DNA of 64,000 nt from Bremerella sp. TYQ1 (lineage in GTDB: Bacteria; Planctomycetota; Planctomycetia; Pirellulales; Pirellulaceae): NCBI RefSeq assembly GCF_020150455.1, contig NZ_CP083740.1, positions 3,472,001-3,536,000 on the forward strand, in the 5' to 3' direction. Below are positions 28,279 through 38,161 of the stretch, piece by piece (position 1 is the first letter of the stretch; the number at the start of each line of letters is the position of its first letter). Below the pieces are notes generated by a model, which was not told where the DNA came from, searched no databases, and was given only the letters and a program-made list of their open reading frames with translations. The position numbers were made by a program, and so were the translations under genes.

Positions 28279-29232
28279 TTAGTACTCACTTACGACATTG
28301 CCGTCGTTTCGCCAAACCATGTAGCGGTACGTATAGTAATGCTCAATGGTCTCGGAGACGAACTGGACCGAACCATCCCCCAACAGCACGTTGACACCCC
28401 CGGGATGAAGACTACTAACTCCTCTCCCGTTATATATGTTCGACTCGTCATCGAGAGCCGCAACATAGTCATGATTCGGACGGTAGACCGCATGAGTAAG
28501 GGTTCGGTAAGGACGATGGGAATTCGTTCGGCTAGCGACACCAGCCCAAACTGCGGCACCGAAGTTTGTTGTATGGCCACTACTTGATGGACCGACCTTA
28601 CTTGCATCTCGTTCACCAACGAAAAACGTGTTCGAGGTTCCATCTGTGATATCACGAAACTTAAGATACGATCCGCCGAAGAATGTACCATGCGCGTCGT
28701 TGTTGTCGCGAAGCGTCACCGTTGTATCGCCAGCTCCTCCGTAGGCAACATAATTTGATGTTCCTGGGTAGAAGTGATCCGTCGCACCAAAGACAAACGC
28801 GTGGGTATCCCCGGCGATATCCGAGGGACAGCGATACGCGTCAATTCGTGTTTGAAGAAGGCGCTGGTCATCTGCGGTGTAGCCAGAATGATAGCGAGCT
28901 CTTAACGGAATGTGATTAGGATCGAGTTCCTCGAAGAGGTTGTTCAATTCCAAGAATGGTAAAATCGAAACGGCCCAGCCATAGATCGGCTCAAGACGAT
29001 AGGCGTAGTCGACGTCATGATAACCTGCAGGCAGACATCCAAAGGTATCATGGTAGTTGTGTAGAGCCAGCCCAATCTGCTTCAGATTGTTGTTGCACTG
29101 CATTCGGCGAGCAGCTTCTCGTGCTTGCTGGACCGCCGGCAGCAAAAGAGCGATCAAAACCCCAATAATAGCAATAACAACTAAGAGTTCGACCAGAGTA
29201 AAACCTGGACGTCGAAGTGTCGTTGAAGACAT
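28279..29232 (-). CDS. DUF1559-family prepilin-like secreted protein
   Basis: The 317-aa protein begins with a type IV prepilin signal ([20 protein letters not shown]), where cleavage would follow Gly and the new N-terminus would start at Phe. It continues with the family motif [14 protein letters not shown] and ends with a WG-like display segment ([21 protein letters not shown]), both typical of planctomycete DUF1559 proteins. These are numerous in the phylum and are exported by the prepilin pathway; function is unknown. Upstream 29233-29456 holds no gene. Confidence 0.95.
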   Translation of the reverse strand: MSSTTLRRPGFTLVELLVVIAIIGVLIALLLPAVQQAREAARRMQCNNNLKQIGLALHNYHDTFGCLPAGYHDVDYAYRLEPIYGWAVSILPFLELNNLFEELDPNHIPLRARYHSGYTADDQRLLQTRIDAYRCPSDIAGDTHAFVFGATDHFYPGTSNYVAYGGAGDTTVTLRDNNDAHGTFFGGSYLKFRDITDGTSNTFFVGERDASKVGPSSSGHTTNFGAAVWAGVASRTNSHRPYRTLTHAVYRPNHDYVAALDDESNIYNGRGVSSLHPGGVNVLLGDGSVQFVSETIEHYYTYRYMVWRNDGNVVSEY

Positions 29233-29456
29233 ACCCGTACCTCATGCAATTTTAGTGAAATACATATAGAACTAAATCGACGAGCCCTGTGGGGAAAGGC
29301 AGTCGCATGCATGGTCAGGTGTTCTATCATTCTACTTTAAGCATTCATTTATCTTGATAGTTCAATGCGTAAAATACTTGGCACTTTGCGCATTTCGAAG
29401 GGCTTCGTTCATCCGTAAGTCCCTCTTATTCGTTCCTATCTGTAACCATCAACTTG

Positions 29457-31058
29457 TTACTTTGAAGATGCTTTCTTGCTTGTATCTTTTTGCGGCTTGC
29501 GAAGCGCCTTTCCGGCTAAAGCACCAGTAGGAATTCCTTCACTGACGGCTACGGTACCATTCACAAAGACGTAAGCGACGCCTTGCGAATACTGATTGGG
29601 TTGGTCAAATGTCGCTTTGTCGATGAGTTTTTCGGGATCAAACACAACGATATCTGCAGCCATACCCGGCTTGAGATATCCTCGGTCGGTAAAGCCAATA
29701 ATATCGGCAGGAAGTCCAGTGGCGCTGCGAATTGCATGTTCGAGCGGTACGACTTCTTCACGCAGTGAATAGAACCCGAGCTTTCGCGGAAACGTGCCAT
29801 ATCCTCGCGGGTGGGGACGGCTCGCTCCGGGAAGCCGAGTCGAAGAGTCAGACGCGGTTGCTACCCATGGCCGTTTCATAATCTGCCGCACGTCGTCTTC
29901 GCTCATGGCGAAGCTGATAATACTAGCGCCGCTTCCGCGCACAATCTTTTCAGCGATTGCAAGCGAAGTCGCACCTTCTGATGCGGCAATTTGTTTCAAG
30001 TTCTGTCCTGCATAGCTGGGAAACGATGAACAGCGAATGATATAGATTCGCTCGCCATCGCTGATATCAGCTAGTTTCTTAGCAACTTCATCGCGAATCT
30101 TGGCACCTGTTTCTGGATCATCCAAACGTTCCGACAACTTGGATTTGCCACCAGAGCGAGCCCAACCGGGAAACAGAATCGGCGTGAGCGTCGTACTAAG
30201 AGCCGTGTACGGATACTGATCAGCTGTCACTTGATAGTTCGCCGCGCGAGCCTCTTCAATTGTTCGGATGGCTAAGTGAGCTCCACCCCAGTTCGAGGTT
30301 CCCGCGGACTTGATATGGGAAATATGAACCGGGCAGCCCGACTCTTTGCCGATCTTAATGGCCTCCTCGATCGCCGGTAAAAGATCGGCTTCCTCATTTC
30401 GAATGTGACTCGCATAGATACCACCATGCTGTGCGACGATCGTGGTTAAGTCGATTAACTCCTCCGTCGGGGTAAATATTCCAGGCGAATAAATTAAGCC
30501 CGTCGACATCCCCCAGGCGCCATGCTCCATCGCCTTCTGAACCATGTCTCGCATCTGCTGCATTTCCTCATCGGTTACTTCCCGATCTTCGTTGCCAACC
30601 ACGTAGCGACGTAGCGTCCCCTGAGGAATCAGATGAGCGACGTTCGTACCAGCTCCCGCTTCGTCGATTTGATCGTAAAACGCCCCTACTAATCGCTTGC
30701 CACTTCCGCAGTTGCCAGTTACAGAGGTCGTACATCCCTGCAATAAATAGTTCACGCAGGCCCGTCGCGTTGGTGACACGACACCTGAGTCGCTATGAGT
30801 ATGCAGGTCAATAAATCCAGGACATACGACGAGCCCTTTGGCATCGATCGTCCAGGTCGCTTCCGGAGGCTGGCCTTCTCCGATGGCAGAGATCTTTCCG
30901 TTGTCAACGGCTACGTAACCGACGATCGGAGGATCTCCTGTTCCGTCATAAATCGTCGCGTTAGCCAAAACCAAGTCATCTTTGGCTTGTGCCGACATCG
31001 CTATCAACAAGAGCAGCAAAAGCGTACACAGGTGACGGGACAATCGTGCGAACATCAT
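29457..31058 (-). CDS. N-acyl-D-amino-acid deacylase
   Basis: A 533-aa amidohydrolase with an N-terminal signal peptide (about 1-25), so it is likely periplasmic. Family motifs in order are PGFIDLHTHSD (metal-binding His pair), VTGNCGSG (zinc-binding Cys), ASHIRNEE, VHISHIKSAG, and the C-terminal SD...RPHPRGYGTFPRKLG. These are characteristic of D-aminoacylases, which release D-amino acids from N-acylated forms. The neighbouring DadA-like oxidase and isoaspartyl peptidase suggest a pathway for D-amino acids or damaged peptides. Gap to the DadA-like gene is 47 bases on the same strand. Confidence 0.88.
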   Translation of the reverse strand: MMFARLSRHLCTLLLLLLIAMSAQAKDDLVLANATIYDGTGDPPIVGYVAVDNGKISAIGEGQPPEATWTIDAKGLVVCPGFIDLHTHSDSGVVSPTRRACVNYLLQGCTTSVTGNCGSGKRLVGAFYDQIDEAGAGTNVAHLIPQGTLRRYVVGNEDREVTDEEMQQMRDMVQKAMEHGAWGMSTGLIYSPGIFTPTEELIDLTTIVAQHGGIYASHIRNEEADLLPAIEEAIKIGKESGCPVHISHIKSAGTSNWGGAHLAIRTIEEARAANYQVTADQYPYTALSTTLTPILFPGWARSGGKSKLSERLDDPETGAKIRDEVAKKLADISDGERIYIIRCSSFPSYAGQNLKQIAASEGATSLAIAEKIVRGSGASIISFAMSEDDVRQIMKRPWVATASDSSTRLPGASRPHPRGYGTFPRKLGFYSLREEVVPLEHAIRSATGLPADIIGFTDRGYLKPGMAADIVVFDPEKLIDKATFDQPNQYSQGVAYVFVNGTVAVSEGIPTGALAGKALRKPQKDTSKKASSK

Positions 31059-31105
31059 CTTTCCTCTTCGAATGCGGAGAATAGTCGCTGGATTTTTCCA
31101 CCGAA

Positions 31106-32425
31106 TTAAAAACGGCTGGGTCGGTAAGGATGGGGATCGATGTGAGGTGTTTGACCGGTCATCATTTCTGAAATGAGCTTGCCGGTTGCCGTAGCCATTG
31201 ACAGTCCAAGCATGCTATGCCCAGCAGCAAGCCAGACATTGCTGTAACGCGGCACACGTCCAACCAAAGGGATTTCGTCACAACTCATGGGTCGCCATCC
31301 GTACCAACGCTCGACAAACGGATCTCGAATTGGATCGTGCAAGTAAAACTTCGCGGTATCAGTCAGCAGCTGAAGTCGATCCTCTCGCAAGGACGAGTCG
31401 TACCCAGCGAACTCCATCGTCGAACCGATCCGAAACGCACTTGCTGTGGGAGAGATACCGACTCGATGGTCCTCAAACAGCATGGGATATTTAGGACAAA
31501 CTTCAGGACGCTGCATCGTAATCGAGTAGCCCTTGCCAGGCTCTACGGGGATTCGAGCTTTGAGCTTTTGCTGAATCATGCGAGACCAGGCACCTGTGGC
31601 AAAGATCACTTGGTCCGCTTCAATTCTTCCCTGATTTGTCTCAATGGCGTGAGCATTACTTCCATTCGAGTCCAAGTCATAAAACTCGCACTGCTCGCGA
31701 ATTTCAACGCCCTGCTCCTCCAGTAATCTTCGCCACGATTTCATCAGAAGGTGCGGACGTAAATGCGCGTCTCCCTCAAACATCCAGGCACCACAAACCA
31801 CATCACGCAGTGCCGGTTCACGATGAAGAAGCTCGGCCTGATCCAGTCGCTCGAAACTTGTATCAAACTCCCGCATCAGCAGCTGATTGGTCTTTTCAAA
31901 CGACTCGAAATGAGGGCGGTCGCTATGGACGAACATTAAACCCACCGCTTCCCACTCGCAGTCACCCAGTTGGCCGTCGTCCATCATCGATTGGTACAGT
32001 TGACGTGAAGAGTTCAACAGGGCGTGCCGAGCATGCCCCGCTTCGATCATGCTGGAGTGGTTGCAACGCAGAGCAAATCGAAGAAACCACCACCACATCT
32101 TTGGGTCGAGTCGGGCACGAATCTTGAAAGGCGAGTTCCTTGCGAACAGTGTCTTCAACGAAGAAAGCACGGCTCCCGGCCGGCAAAGCGGAAGAATATG
32201 GCTAGGCGAAACGTAGCCACAGTTGCCGTGTGAACATGCGTTGCCGAAAGCCTCTTGATCGATTACGACGACTCGGCTTCCCAGCATCGATAGATAGTAG
32301 GCACATGCCGCTCCAATCACTCCCCCGCCGACAATGACAACTGGCTTTTGCCCTGGCGCGAGGGTACTACCCTGCTTACTTTCAGACTTATGCAGTTCCA
32401 CTTTCGGATTCGACAAAGTTACCAT
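31106..32425 (-). CDS. DadA-like FAD-dependent D-amino-acid dehydrogenase
   Basis: The 439-aa protein opens with the Rossmann motif VVIVGGGVIGAACAYYLSMLG and an acidic strand end (VVVID), which bind FAD. The C-terminal PVEPGKGYSIT and YGWRPMSCDEIPLVGR motifs are typical of the DadA/glycine-oxidase group. Such enzymes deaminate D-amino acids (or D-hydroxyproline) to keto acids. It lies between the AraC regulator and the deacylase, in one predicted operon. The precise substrate cannot be read from sequence. Confidence 0.85.
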   Translation of the reverse strand: MVTLSNPKVELHKSESKQGSTLAPGQKPVVIVGGGVIGAACAYYLSMLGSRVVVIDQEAFGNACSHGNCGYVSPSHILPLCRPGAVLSSLKTLFARNSPFKIRARLDPKMWWWFLRFALRCNHSSMIEAGHARHALLNSSRQLYQSMMDDGQLGDCEWEAVGLMFVHSDRPHFESFEKTNQLLMREFDTSFERLDQAELLHREPALRDVVCGAWMFEGDAHLRPHLLMKSWRRLLEEQGVEIREQCEFYDLDSNGSNAHAIETNQGRIEADQVIFATGAWSRMIQQKLKARIPVEPGKGYSITMQRPEVCPKYPMLFEDHRVGISPTASAFRIGSTMEFAGYDSSLREDRLQLLTDTAKFYLHDPIRDPFVERWYGWRPMSCDEIPLVGRVPRYSNVWLAAGHSMLGLSMATATGKLISEMMTGQTPHIDPHPYRPSRF

Positions 32426-32544
32426 CGATTAATCTGTCCACTTCCAAAGGCTAAAAGCTCCAACCGCATTCGATTGTGCTCGCGCGTTTTAGAAGTAGCA
32501 ATGTTCCGCTGCGCAATAAACATGGGTGATTGCGCAGAGTTGAA

Positions 32545-33684
32545 TCATCGACGTTTGCGAAGATCTGACGGCCGGATGCCGTGATACTTCCGGAAAGCAT
32601 GGGCCAATTCGACTCCGCTGGAAAAGCCACATTTGGTCGCAATGCTTGAAGTCGACAGTGTCGTCTCGACAAGTAATTGCCGAGCTTGCTCTAAGCGGAC
32701 GCGACGAATTTCCTCAGCAATCGAACGGCCAAGTAGAGAGCGAAATTTCTGTTCCAAACGACGTCGCGAGATTGGAAATACCTCAAGGATATCGGTTACC
32801 CGGATTGGCTCGCATGCTCGGGAACGAATGAACCGGAGAACCTCCGCAACCTCCTGATCTGACACGGCTAAAATTTCGGTGGAATGGCGAGGAATGACTC
32901 GCAGCGGAGCAATACGGATCGGCTCATCCGGCGGCTCCTTGCCTTCGATCATCCCGGCGAGTAAACGACACGCCTCTTGACCAATCCGATAGCAATCAAG
33001 CTCGATACTGGAAATTGGCGGAAAGGCGATGGAACACAGCAAGTCATCCGTATCACCTGCCAATATCCCGACCTCATCCGGGACGCGAATTTCTTCCCAC
33101 TGGCAAATCTCCGCAAGTTGTCGAGCAGGAACAGGATCGGGAGAAAAGACTGCTAGTGGAGTTGGATGTTGTCGGATCCAGCTGGCCACCTCTTTCGAGT
33201 CAGCAAACCAACCGAAGTTTTCACCGCAAGCGTCGTGGAAGTCGAAACATTCAAAACCCGCTTCCTCGACCACCTCGCGAAACAACTGCGATCGCCAATC
33301 GGGATATCGATTCACCCTCGGAGCGTAGGTCGCAAAGTGGCGAAAGTTCATTGCCCGGAAGTGCTCGACCGCCATCGACACTCTGAGATTGTCATTGGTA
33401 ATGACTCGCCCGACTCCACCAACATGTTGCATTATCGCATCGACGTCCACGACCGGAACGTGGGCATCCAGAAGGTGGTCGACCATGGCCGCATCGCGCA
33501 ACATGGCGATTACCCCATCTCCATTCCACTGAGGTGGCAAATGCAATCGCCCGTCGTTATCGCGAGGTGAGATCACCAGGGACCAACGTGCGAGTTGAGC
33601 GAAACGAGAAATAGACTCGACAACGTTGCGTCCCCAGCTGTCATAAGTTTCCACTAAAACGACGATCGACCGATCACTCGACAT
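32545..33684 (-). CDS. XylR-type AraC-family transcriptional regulator
   Basis: The 379-aa product combines a LacI/periplasmic-binding-like effector domain (residues about 5-270, with VEHFRAMNFRHFA and DTDDLLCS) and a C-terminal AraC domain (SIAEEIRRVRLEQARQLL and CGFSSGVELAHAFRKYHGIRPSDLRKRR). This arrangement senses a small ligand and activates transcription. It is the first gene of the minus-strand amino-acid operon and divergent from the isoaspartyl peptidase gene. Direct repeats in the shared upstream region are candidate operators. Confidence 0.9.
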   Translation of the reverse strand: MSSDRSIVVLVETYDSWGRNVVESISRFAQLARWSLVISPRDNDGRLHLPPQWNGDGVIAMLRDAAMVDHLLDAHVPVVDVDAIMQHVGGVGRVITNDNLRVSMAVEHFRAMNFRHFATYAPRVNRYPDWRSQLFREVVEEAGFECFDFHDACGENFGWFADSKEVASWIRQHPTPLAVFSPDPVPARQLAEICQWEEIRVPDEVGILAGDTDDLLCSIAFPPISSIELDCYRIGQEACRLLAGMIEGKEPPDEPIRIAPLRVIPRHSTEILAVSDQEVAEVLRFIRSRACEPIRVTDILEVFPISRRRLEQKFRSLLGRSIAEEIRRVRLEQARQLLVETTLSTSSIATKCGFSSGVELAHAFRKYHGIRPSDLRKRR

Positions 33685-33755
33685 TAGCCAGGAATCTCCC
33701 GTGGGGCTGACGTGGAAGGCTGTTACCCCCGAGAGTAATCATGAGAACTCGGAGC

Positions 33756-33780
33756 GTTTCAATATGGGGTGTTTCAGTAT
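33756..33780. promoter_or_regulatory. Direct repeat, candidate operator of the AraC regulator
   Basis: GTTTCAATAT (33756-33765) and GTTTCAGTAT (33771-33780) are repeated with a 15-bp step in the divergent intergenic region 33685-33931, which also should hold both promoters. AraC-family regulators bind such tandem half-sites. Confidence 0.4.
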
Positions 33781-33931
33781 AGTTCGTTAGGAATGGTTCC
33801 AATGGCCATGCGCATAAGCCCAGGCATTTTGCGCAATATAGCATTGCTGGCTTCTTCGTCCAAACTAGATTTGAATGTGGCCTCCCTTGCCGTCTTTGAC
33901 TTTCTTTTGCTTGCCAGTGGAAAGAATCACG

Positions 33932-35002
33932 ATGCAGCCTTCCGACTTAAATCGAAAACACTTGGCGCTTTCGATCTGCTTTCTAGCAACGGCGTTCGCC
34001 TGCGGCCGACTCTCCGCGGAAAAACCGCAGTGGGCAATCGCTTTGCACGGCGGGGCAGGATTTGTTTCGAAGGATATCTCGCCAGAGCGGTTGCAGCAAT
34101 ACAAGAGAGCTCTGAGTGAAGCACTTCGCGAAGGAGAATCTATCTTAAGCTCAGGCGGCTCAGCACTTGATGCTGTCGAGCGAACCGTCACGGTTCTTGA
34201 AGATGCGTCTTGCTTCAACGCAGGCAAAGGAGCCGTATTCAATGCCGAGGGATTTCACCAGATGGACGCCTCGATCATGGACGGAAGAGACCTATCATGC
34301 GGCGCCGTCGCAGCCGTGGAAACGATTCGCAATCCTATTCAGCTGGCCCGATCTGTGATGGAAAAGACGCCGCATGTCTTACTGACATCCGAAGGAGCTG
34401 AAGCGTTTGCCAAATCACAAAACATTGCCACGGTATCGCCTGATTACTTTTACGATGGCACCCGATGGCAGCAACTGCAAAAGAAACTTCTCAGCAAAGG
34501 ACAGCCAGTTCCGGAGGCACCCAAATATCAACTGCCTACGACGATGAATCAGGAAGGAGACCTTAGCGATCAGGATATTTCACGCGGAACCGTAGGGTGC
34601 GTAGCATTGGATCAACGGGGAAATCTTGCGGCGGCAACCAGCACCGGAGGAATGACGGGAAAAATGGTCGGACGCGTCGGCGACTCACCGATCGTCGGCG
34701 CGGGAACCTATGCTGACAATCAAGGATGCGCCGTCAGTGCTACAGGAAGCGGCGAAGAGTACATCCGTCATACAATTGCGGCGCAGGTAAACTGGCGCAT
34801 AAGATTTGCCAATCAATCGCTTTCTGAAGCGATGCAAGCGTGCATCAACGAGGTACTCAAACCCGGCGACGGAGGCCTTATCGCAGTCGACAAACAGGGC
34901 AACATATCATTTGAATTCAACACAAGTTCAATGAGCCGTGCCTGGGCTAACTCAACTGGAGCCCGTGGTATTGCCATCTGGAGAGAGAAGTTTGCTGACT
35001 AA
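33932..35002 (+). CDS. Secreted isoaspartyl peptidase / type III asparaginase
   Basis: I use ATG 33932 (356 aa); codons back to 33875 are outside the signal-like N-terminus. Residues 1-27 form a signal peptide. The Ntn-hydrolase core shows ALHGGAGF, GGSALDAVERTVTVLEDASCFNAGKGAVF, a linker, and the autoprocessing site DISRGTVGCVALD, whose Thr becomes the nucleophile, followed by STGGMTGKMVGRVGDSPIVGAGTYAD. It cleaves isoaspartyl dipeptides or asparagine. It faces the D-amino-acid operon. Confidence 0.88.
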   Translation: MQPSDLNRKHLALSICFLATAFACGRLSAEKPQWAIALHGGAGFVSKDISPERLQQYKRALSEALREGESILSSGGSALDAVERTVTVLEDASCFNAGKGAVFNAEGFHQMDASIMDGRDLSCGAVAAVETIRNPIQLARSVMEKTPHVLLTSEGAEAFAKSQNIATVSPDYFYDGTRWQQLQKKLLSKGQPVPEAPKYQLPTTMNQEGDLSDQDISRGTVGCVALDQRGNLAAATSTGGMTGKMVGRVGDSPIVGAGTYADNQGCAVSATGSGEEYIRHTIAAQVNWRIRFANQSLSEAMQACINEVLKPGDGGLIAVDKQGNISFEFNTSSMSRAWANSTGARGIAIWREKFAD

Positions 35003-36002
35003 CTCGCGTTCCGCTTGGAGAACATCGTTCGGACTGCTGGGCGTTGTCCTTTTAGCCAGTTCTTTCCCGGCGGAAATCTATGCAGCTACCGAACTAGACC
35101 GCTATTTGATTGCCGGTAAGTTCCGCATCTTTTACACCCTCAAAGGCGAATCGGCTGTTGCACCGGACGATCATGATCGCTCAGGCGTACCGGACCGCGT
35201 TGAAGACGTGGCTCGGCAGCTTAACGTTGCCTATCGACTTTACTGCGAAGTTCTCCAATTCCCTGACCCCCTCACCTCATCACGCTTTAAGGAAGCAACC
35301 TGCATTCAGGTCACGCTACTTCATCGTGCGAAAGGAAATGGAGTTGCCTATGACGCCATGAGCCGAGCTCGTCCGATGAATGGCATCCGCCCCGACGAAA
35401 GAGTCTTGGCGATCACCATTGGCTCTCATGTCGACCCTATTCATAACGTGACACCAGCGCACGAGATGTTCCACTTGATTCAATATGGAGCCACGTACTT
35501 TAAGAATCGCTGGTACCTCGAAGGCATGACACGCTGGTTCGAGCACGGCATTTGCCACCAGGCATTGGGGGACCTTCGCTACGATCCTGCTGGGCCATGG
35601 CCACAGTCTCATGGCCAGCAGTCTAAGATTTTTCAGCAATCATACGACGCAGAATACACACTATGGAACCCGATCGCTGCCGCAACTGATGCTGACACCT
35701 CACTTCCCAAGACATCAGCATTACGCAAGTTGGCCGCAATCCGCTACTCCGACGGTTCACCCGTGATGCAAGATCTCAATCTGCAAGGCGCCTCGGTGAT
35801 GCGTTCGATACTTATCGAACTCGGGCACCTCGACGATGAAGCATTCCAGAAACTCGGCTACGATCGCTGGAGCGAAAAGAACCAATCTTCCCCTGGCAAC
35901 AACCCCTTCATTTATCTAGGCGTCATGAGGGCATTGCGGCAACATGGTGCAGTTGTCGCGGAATCCTCTAAAGAAAGCGAACATGCGACCACGATCCCTT
36001 AA
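34992..36002 (+). CDS. Secreted protein with HExxH-type metal site
   Basis: The best start is TTG 34992, preceded by GAGAGAAG and overlapping the asparaginase stop by 11 bases; the upstream ATG 34938 would put 18 unlikely residues before the signal peptide. The signal (about 1-30) is followed by an extracellular domain with the motif AHEMFHLIQYG (HExxH) and a downstream LEGMTRWFEHGI that could supply a third ligand. This suggests a zinc metallopeptidase or a related metal-binding fold, family not recognised. Coupling implies a joint role with the asparaginase. Confidence 0.7.
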   Translation: MLTNSRSAWRTSFGLLGVVLLASSFPAEIYAATELDRYLIAGKFRIFYTLKGESAVAPDDHDRSGVPDRVEDVARQLNVAYRLYCEVLQFPDPLTSSRFKEATCIQVTLLHRAKGNGVAYDAMSRARPMNGIRPDERVLAITIGSHVDPIHNVTPAHEMFHLIQYGATYFKNRWYLEGMTRWFEHGICHQALGDLRYDPAGPWPQSHGQQSKIFQQSYDAEYTLWNPIAAATDADTSLPKTSALRKLAAIRYSDGSPVMQDLNLQGASVMRSILIELGHLDDEAFQKLGYDRWSEKNQSSPGNNPFIYLGVMRALRQHGAVVAESSKESEHATTIP

Positions 36003-36518
36003 CATGGCGTGGACCAATTCGCTCACTGAGGCTTTGTCCGCTCGCGTGACATGCCGATAGCACTTGCCATCTGACCGGCAAATTCTTTATCACCGCGTCC
36101 CCTTAAGGGCCAAGCATCGCCGCGAAGATCAATCTAAAGACGTCATCGTTAGATTGCGGAAGACTGCCACACAATCAGCATACAATTGTGGCAACGCAAC
36201 TACCCTAAACACGAATGGATATTATATTCACATTGCGAATTGCGTCTTGATTGTACCGACAGTGCGATACTGCTTACGCCAATCCACCCGCGTTTGGATC
36301 TAAAGAAAACGCCTTCAATGGGTTAACATTTTGTGAATGTCCTGGCTAAATCTAGAAACTTGATGGACTTCACAAGCTAAACGGATAGATTATCCATCCA
36401 TGCGGCAAACAAGTCCCTCTGCGAGTACTCTCGAGCGTTCGCATTGGCCTAAGCCGCTTTACCTGGCCCCTTCTTTTAAATCTTTAGATCATTCTCGCAC
36501 TCTGAAATGGAGACCGAT
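36003..36518. other. Intergenic region upstream of a DUF1559 operon
   Basis: About 515 bases, without convincing genes. It presumably contains the promoter of the 36519-40496 operon. No strong hairpin was seen. Confidence 0.35.
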
Positions 36519-37538
36519 ATGAAGGTCATCAATTCGCCCTTTCGTGCCTCTCAAAGATCGCTGGCTGGCTTTACGTTGGTCGAGTTGCTAGTCGTCATCG
36601 CGATTATCGGTGTTCTCGTATCGCTGCTTCTTCCCGCCGTTCAACAGGCACGTGAAGCAGCACGGCGAATGTCATGCTCGAACAAGCTAAAACAACTGCA
36701 GCTTGCCGTTCATAACTACCACGACACATTCCTTGCTTTCCCTTCCGGTGCAATCAACGAACGAGGAGACAACCCTAACGGAGCTCACGGTAGCGGAACC
36801 CCTGCGATCGGTGCCTCTTGGAGCCTGTTGATTCTCTCACATATCGAGCAGCCTGCCCTTCACGAGCAGTTCATGATCATTGCAAACGAGCGACCTGAAG
36901 TTACGGACTGGCTAGGCAATGGGACCTATACCTCGCAAGGTATTACCGTTGGCTCAGAGCAACTGGATGCGATGAACTGCCCTTCCCATCCGTCCACCAC
37001 CGAACAGCTGGCAAACGGAACCGGCCTGGAAGATCTTGCACGCGGTAACTATTCCGCTTGCTACGGTAAAGCTGGCTATGGAATGATCCACACGAAGACC
37101 GCCGACGAAGGGGGCGTGTTCGGAAACAACTCCGACTTCAGCATGAAAGACGTCACCGACGGAACAGCGAACACGATTTCCTTAAGCGAACTGAAATACC
37201 GTTTGCCCAGCAGCACCGGTCCGTCCTATCAAGACAGTCGCGGAACTTGGGCCTACCCTGCCATGGGAGCCGATATTTTCAGCACCAAAACCGGCCCCAA
37301 CAGTACCACCCCTGATGGTGTCTGGGGATGTCGCAACTTCCCTGCCGAAGGCATGCCATGCGTACAAATTGGTAGCCCTTACACCGAGATGTATTCGGCG
37401 GCCCGCAGTTATCATCCAGGTGGCGTCATGGCAGCGATGACCGATGGCTCGGTTCGGTTCTTCCCAGAAACCATCGATCTAACAATCTGGCAAGGATTAG
37501 GCACTCGCGGTGGACGCGAAGTGGTCTCCATCCCATAG
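36519..37538 (+). CDS. DUF1559-family prepilin-like secreted protein
   Basis: ATG 36519 is preceded by TGGAGA at a six-base spacing and is a better start than 36507. The 339-aa product has the prepilin-type signal ([21 protein letters not shown]), the [14 protein letters not shown] motif and the C-terminal [16 protein letters not shown] segment. It heads a plus-strand operon with a lipoprotein, a membrane protein and a TPR protein, an arrangement common for this family in the phylum. Function unknown. Confidence 0.95.
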   Translation: MKVINSPFRASQRSLAGFTLVELLVVIAIIGVLVSLLLPAVQQAREAARRMSCSNKLKQLQLAVHNYHDTFLAFPSGAINERGDNPNGAHGSGTPAIGASWSLLILSHIEQPALHEQFMIIANERPEVTDWLGNGTYTSQGITVGSEQLDAMNCPSHPSTTEQLANGTGLEDLARGNYSACYGKAGYGMIHTKTADEGGVFGNNSDFSMKDVTDGTANTISLSELKYRLPSSTGPSYQDSRGTWAYPAMGADIFSTKTGPNSTTPDGVWGCRNFPAEGMPCVQIGSPYTEMYSAARSYHPGGVMAAMTDGSVRFFPETIDLTIWQGLGTRGGREVVSIP

Positions 37539-37665
37539 CCTTCTTTATGAAGCCACAAACGAATTCACAATAAACCGTCATACCTACGTAGCGGCGAGCA
37601 ATACCGACTTCCCTCGCCGCCACGGCTTCGATTGATTCTCATTGAATTCTCTTAGGATACATCCA

Positions 37666-38139
37666 ATGCTGCCATCCTATCGCCTGATTGCATTTGCCAT
37701 TCTCTGCTTATCCACCCTTGGATGTTCGCAAAACGAACAACCCCAAGCTTACCCAACCTCAGGAGTGATTCGATTCAATGGCCAACCAATGAAGGGAGGA
37801 GGAGCGATCTCTTTTGTCCCAATTGGCAACTTAGCTGGAAAAGCCGCCGGAGGAGAAATTCGTGAAGACGGTACGTTTGTCATGTCGACCTACAATGACG
37901 GCGATGGATCGATTCCTGGCAAGTTCCGTGTCATGGTCGTCCAGTCAGTTTCCGAGGAACCGGAAATGGTGGCCAGTGATTCAGGCGAGGAACCCAAGAT
38001 GTCGTCCGAGCCAATCGAAACCGTTGCGAAAGTGGACCGCATCCCTTTCATCTACGCAGATCCCGTTAAGTCTCCGATTACGATCGAAGTAAAACCACAA
38101 GGCGCAAACGATCTGACAATTGACTTGAAACGGATGTAA
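37666..38139 (+). CDS. Small lipoprotein paired with DUF1559 protein
   Basis: ATG 37666 follows TAGGA by eight bases. The 157-aa precursor has a signal ending in the lipobox LSTLGC, then a beta-sandwich pattern (TSGVIRFNGQPMKGGGAISFVP ... GGEIREDGTFVMSTY ... GKFRVMVV) of the carboxypeptidase-regulatory type. It is the second gene of the operon and resembles the 27767-28165 lipoprotein in role. Confidence 0.8.
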   Translation: MLPSYRLIAFAILCLSTLGCSQNEQPQAYPTSGVIRFNGQPMKGGGAISFVPIGNLAGKAAGGEIREDGTFVMSTYNDGDGSIPGKFRVMVVQSVSEEPEMVASDSGEEPKMSSEPIETVAKVDRIPFIYADPVKSPITIEVKPQGANDLTIDLKRM

Positions 38140-38161
38140 GACGCTCGCACGAGGGCTTGAT

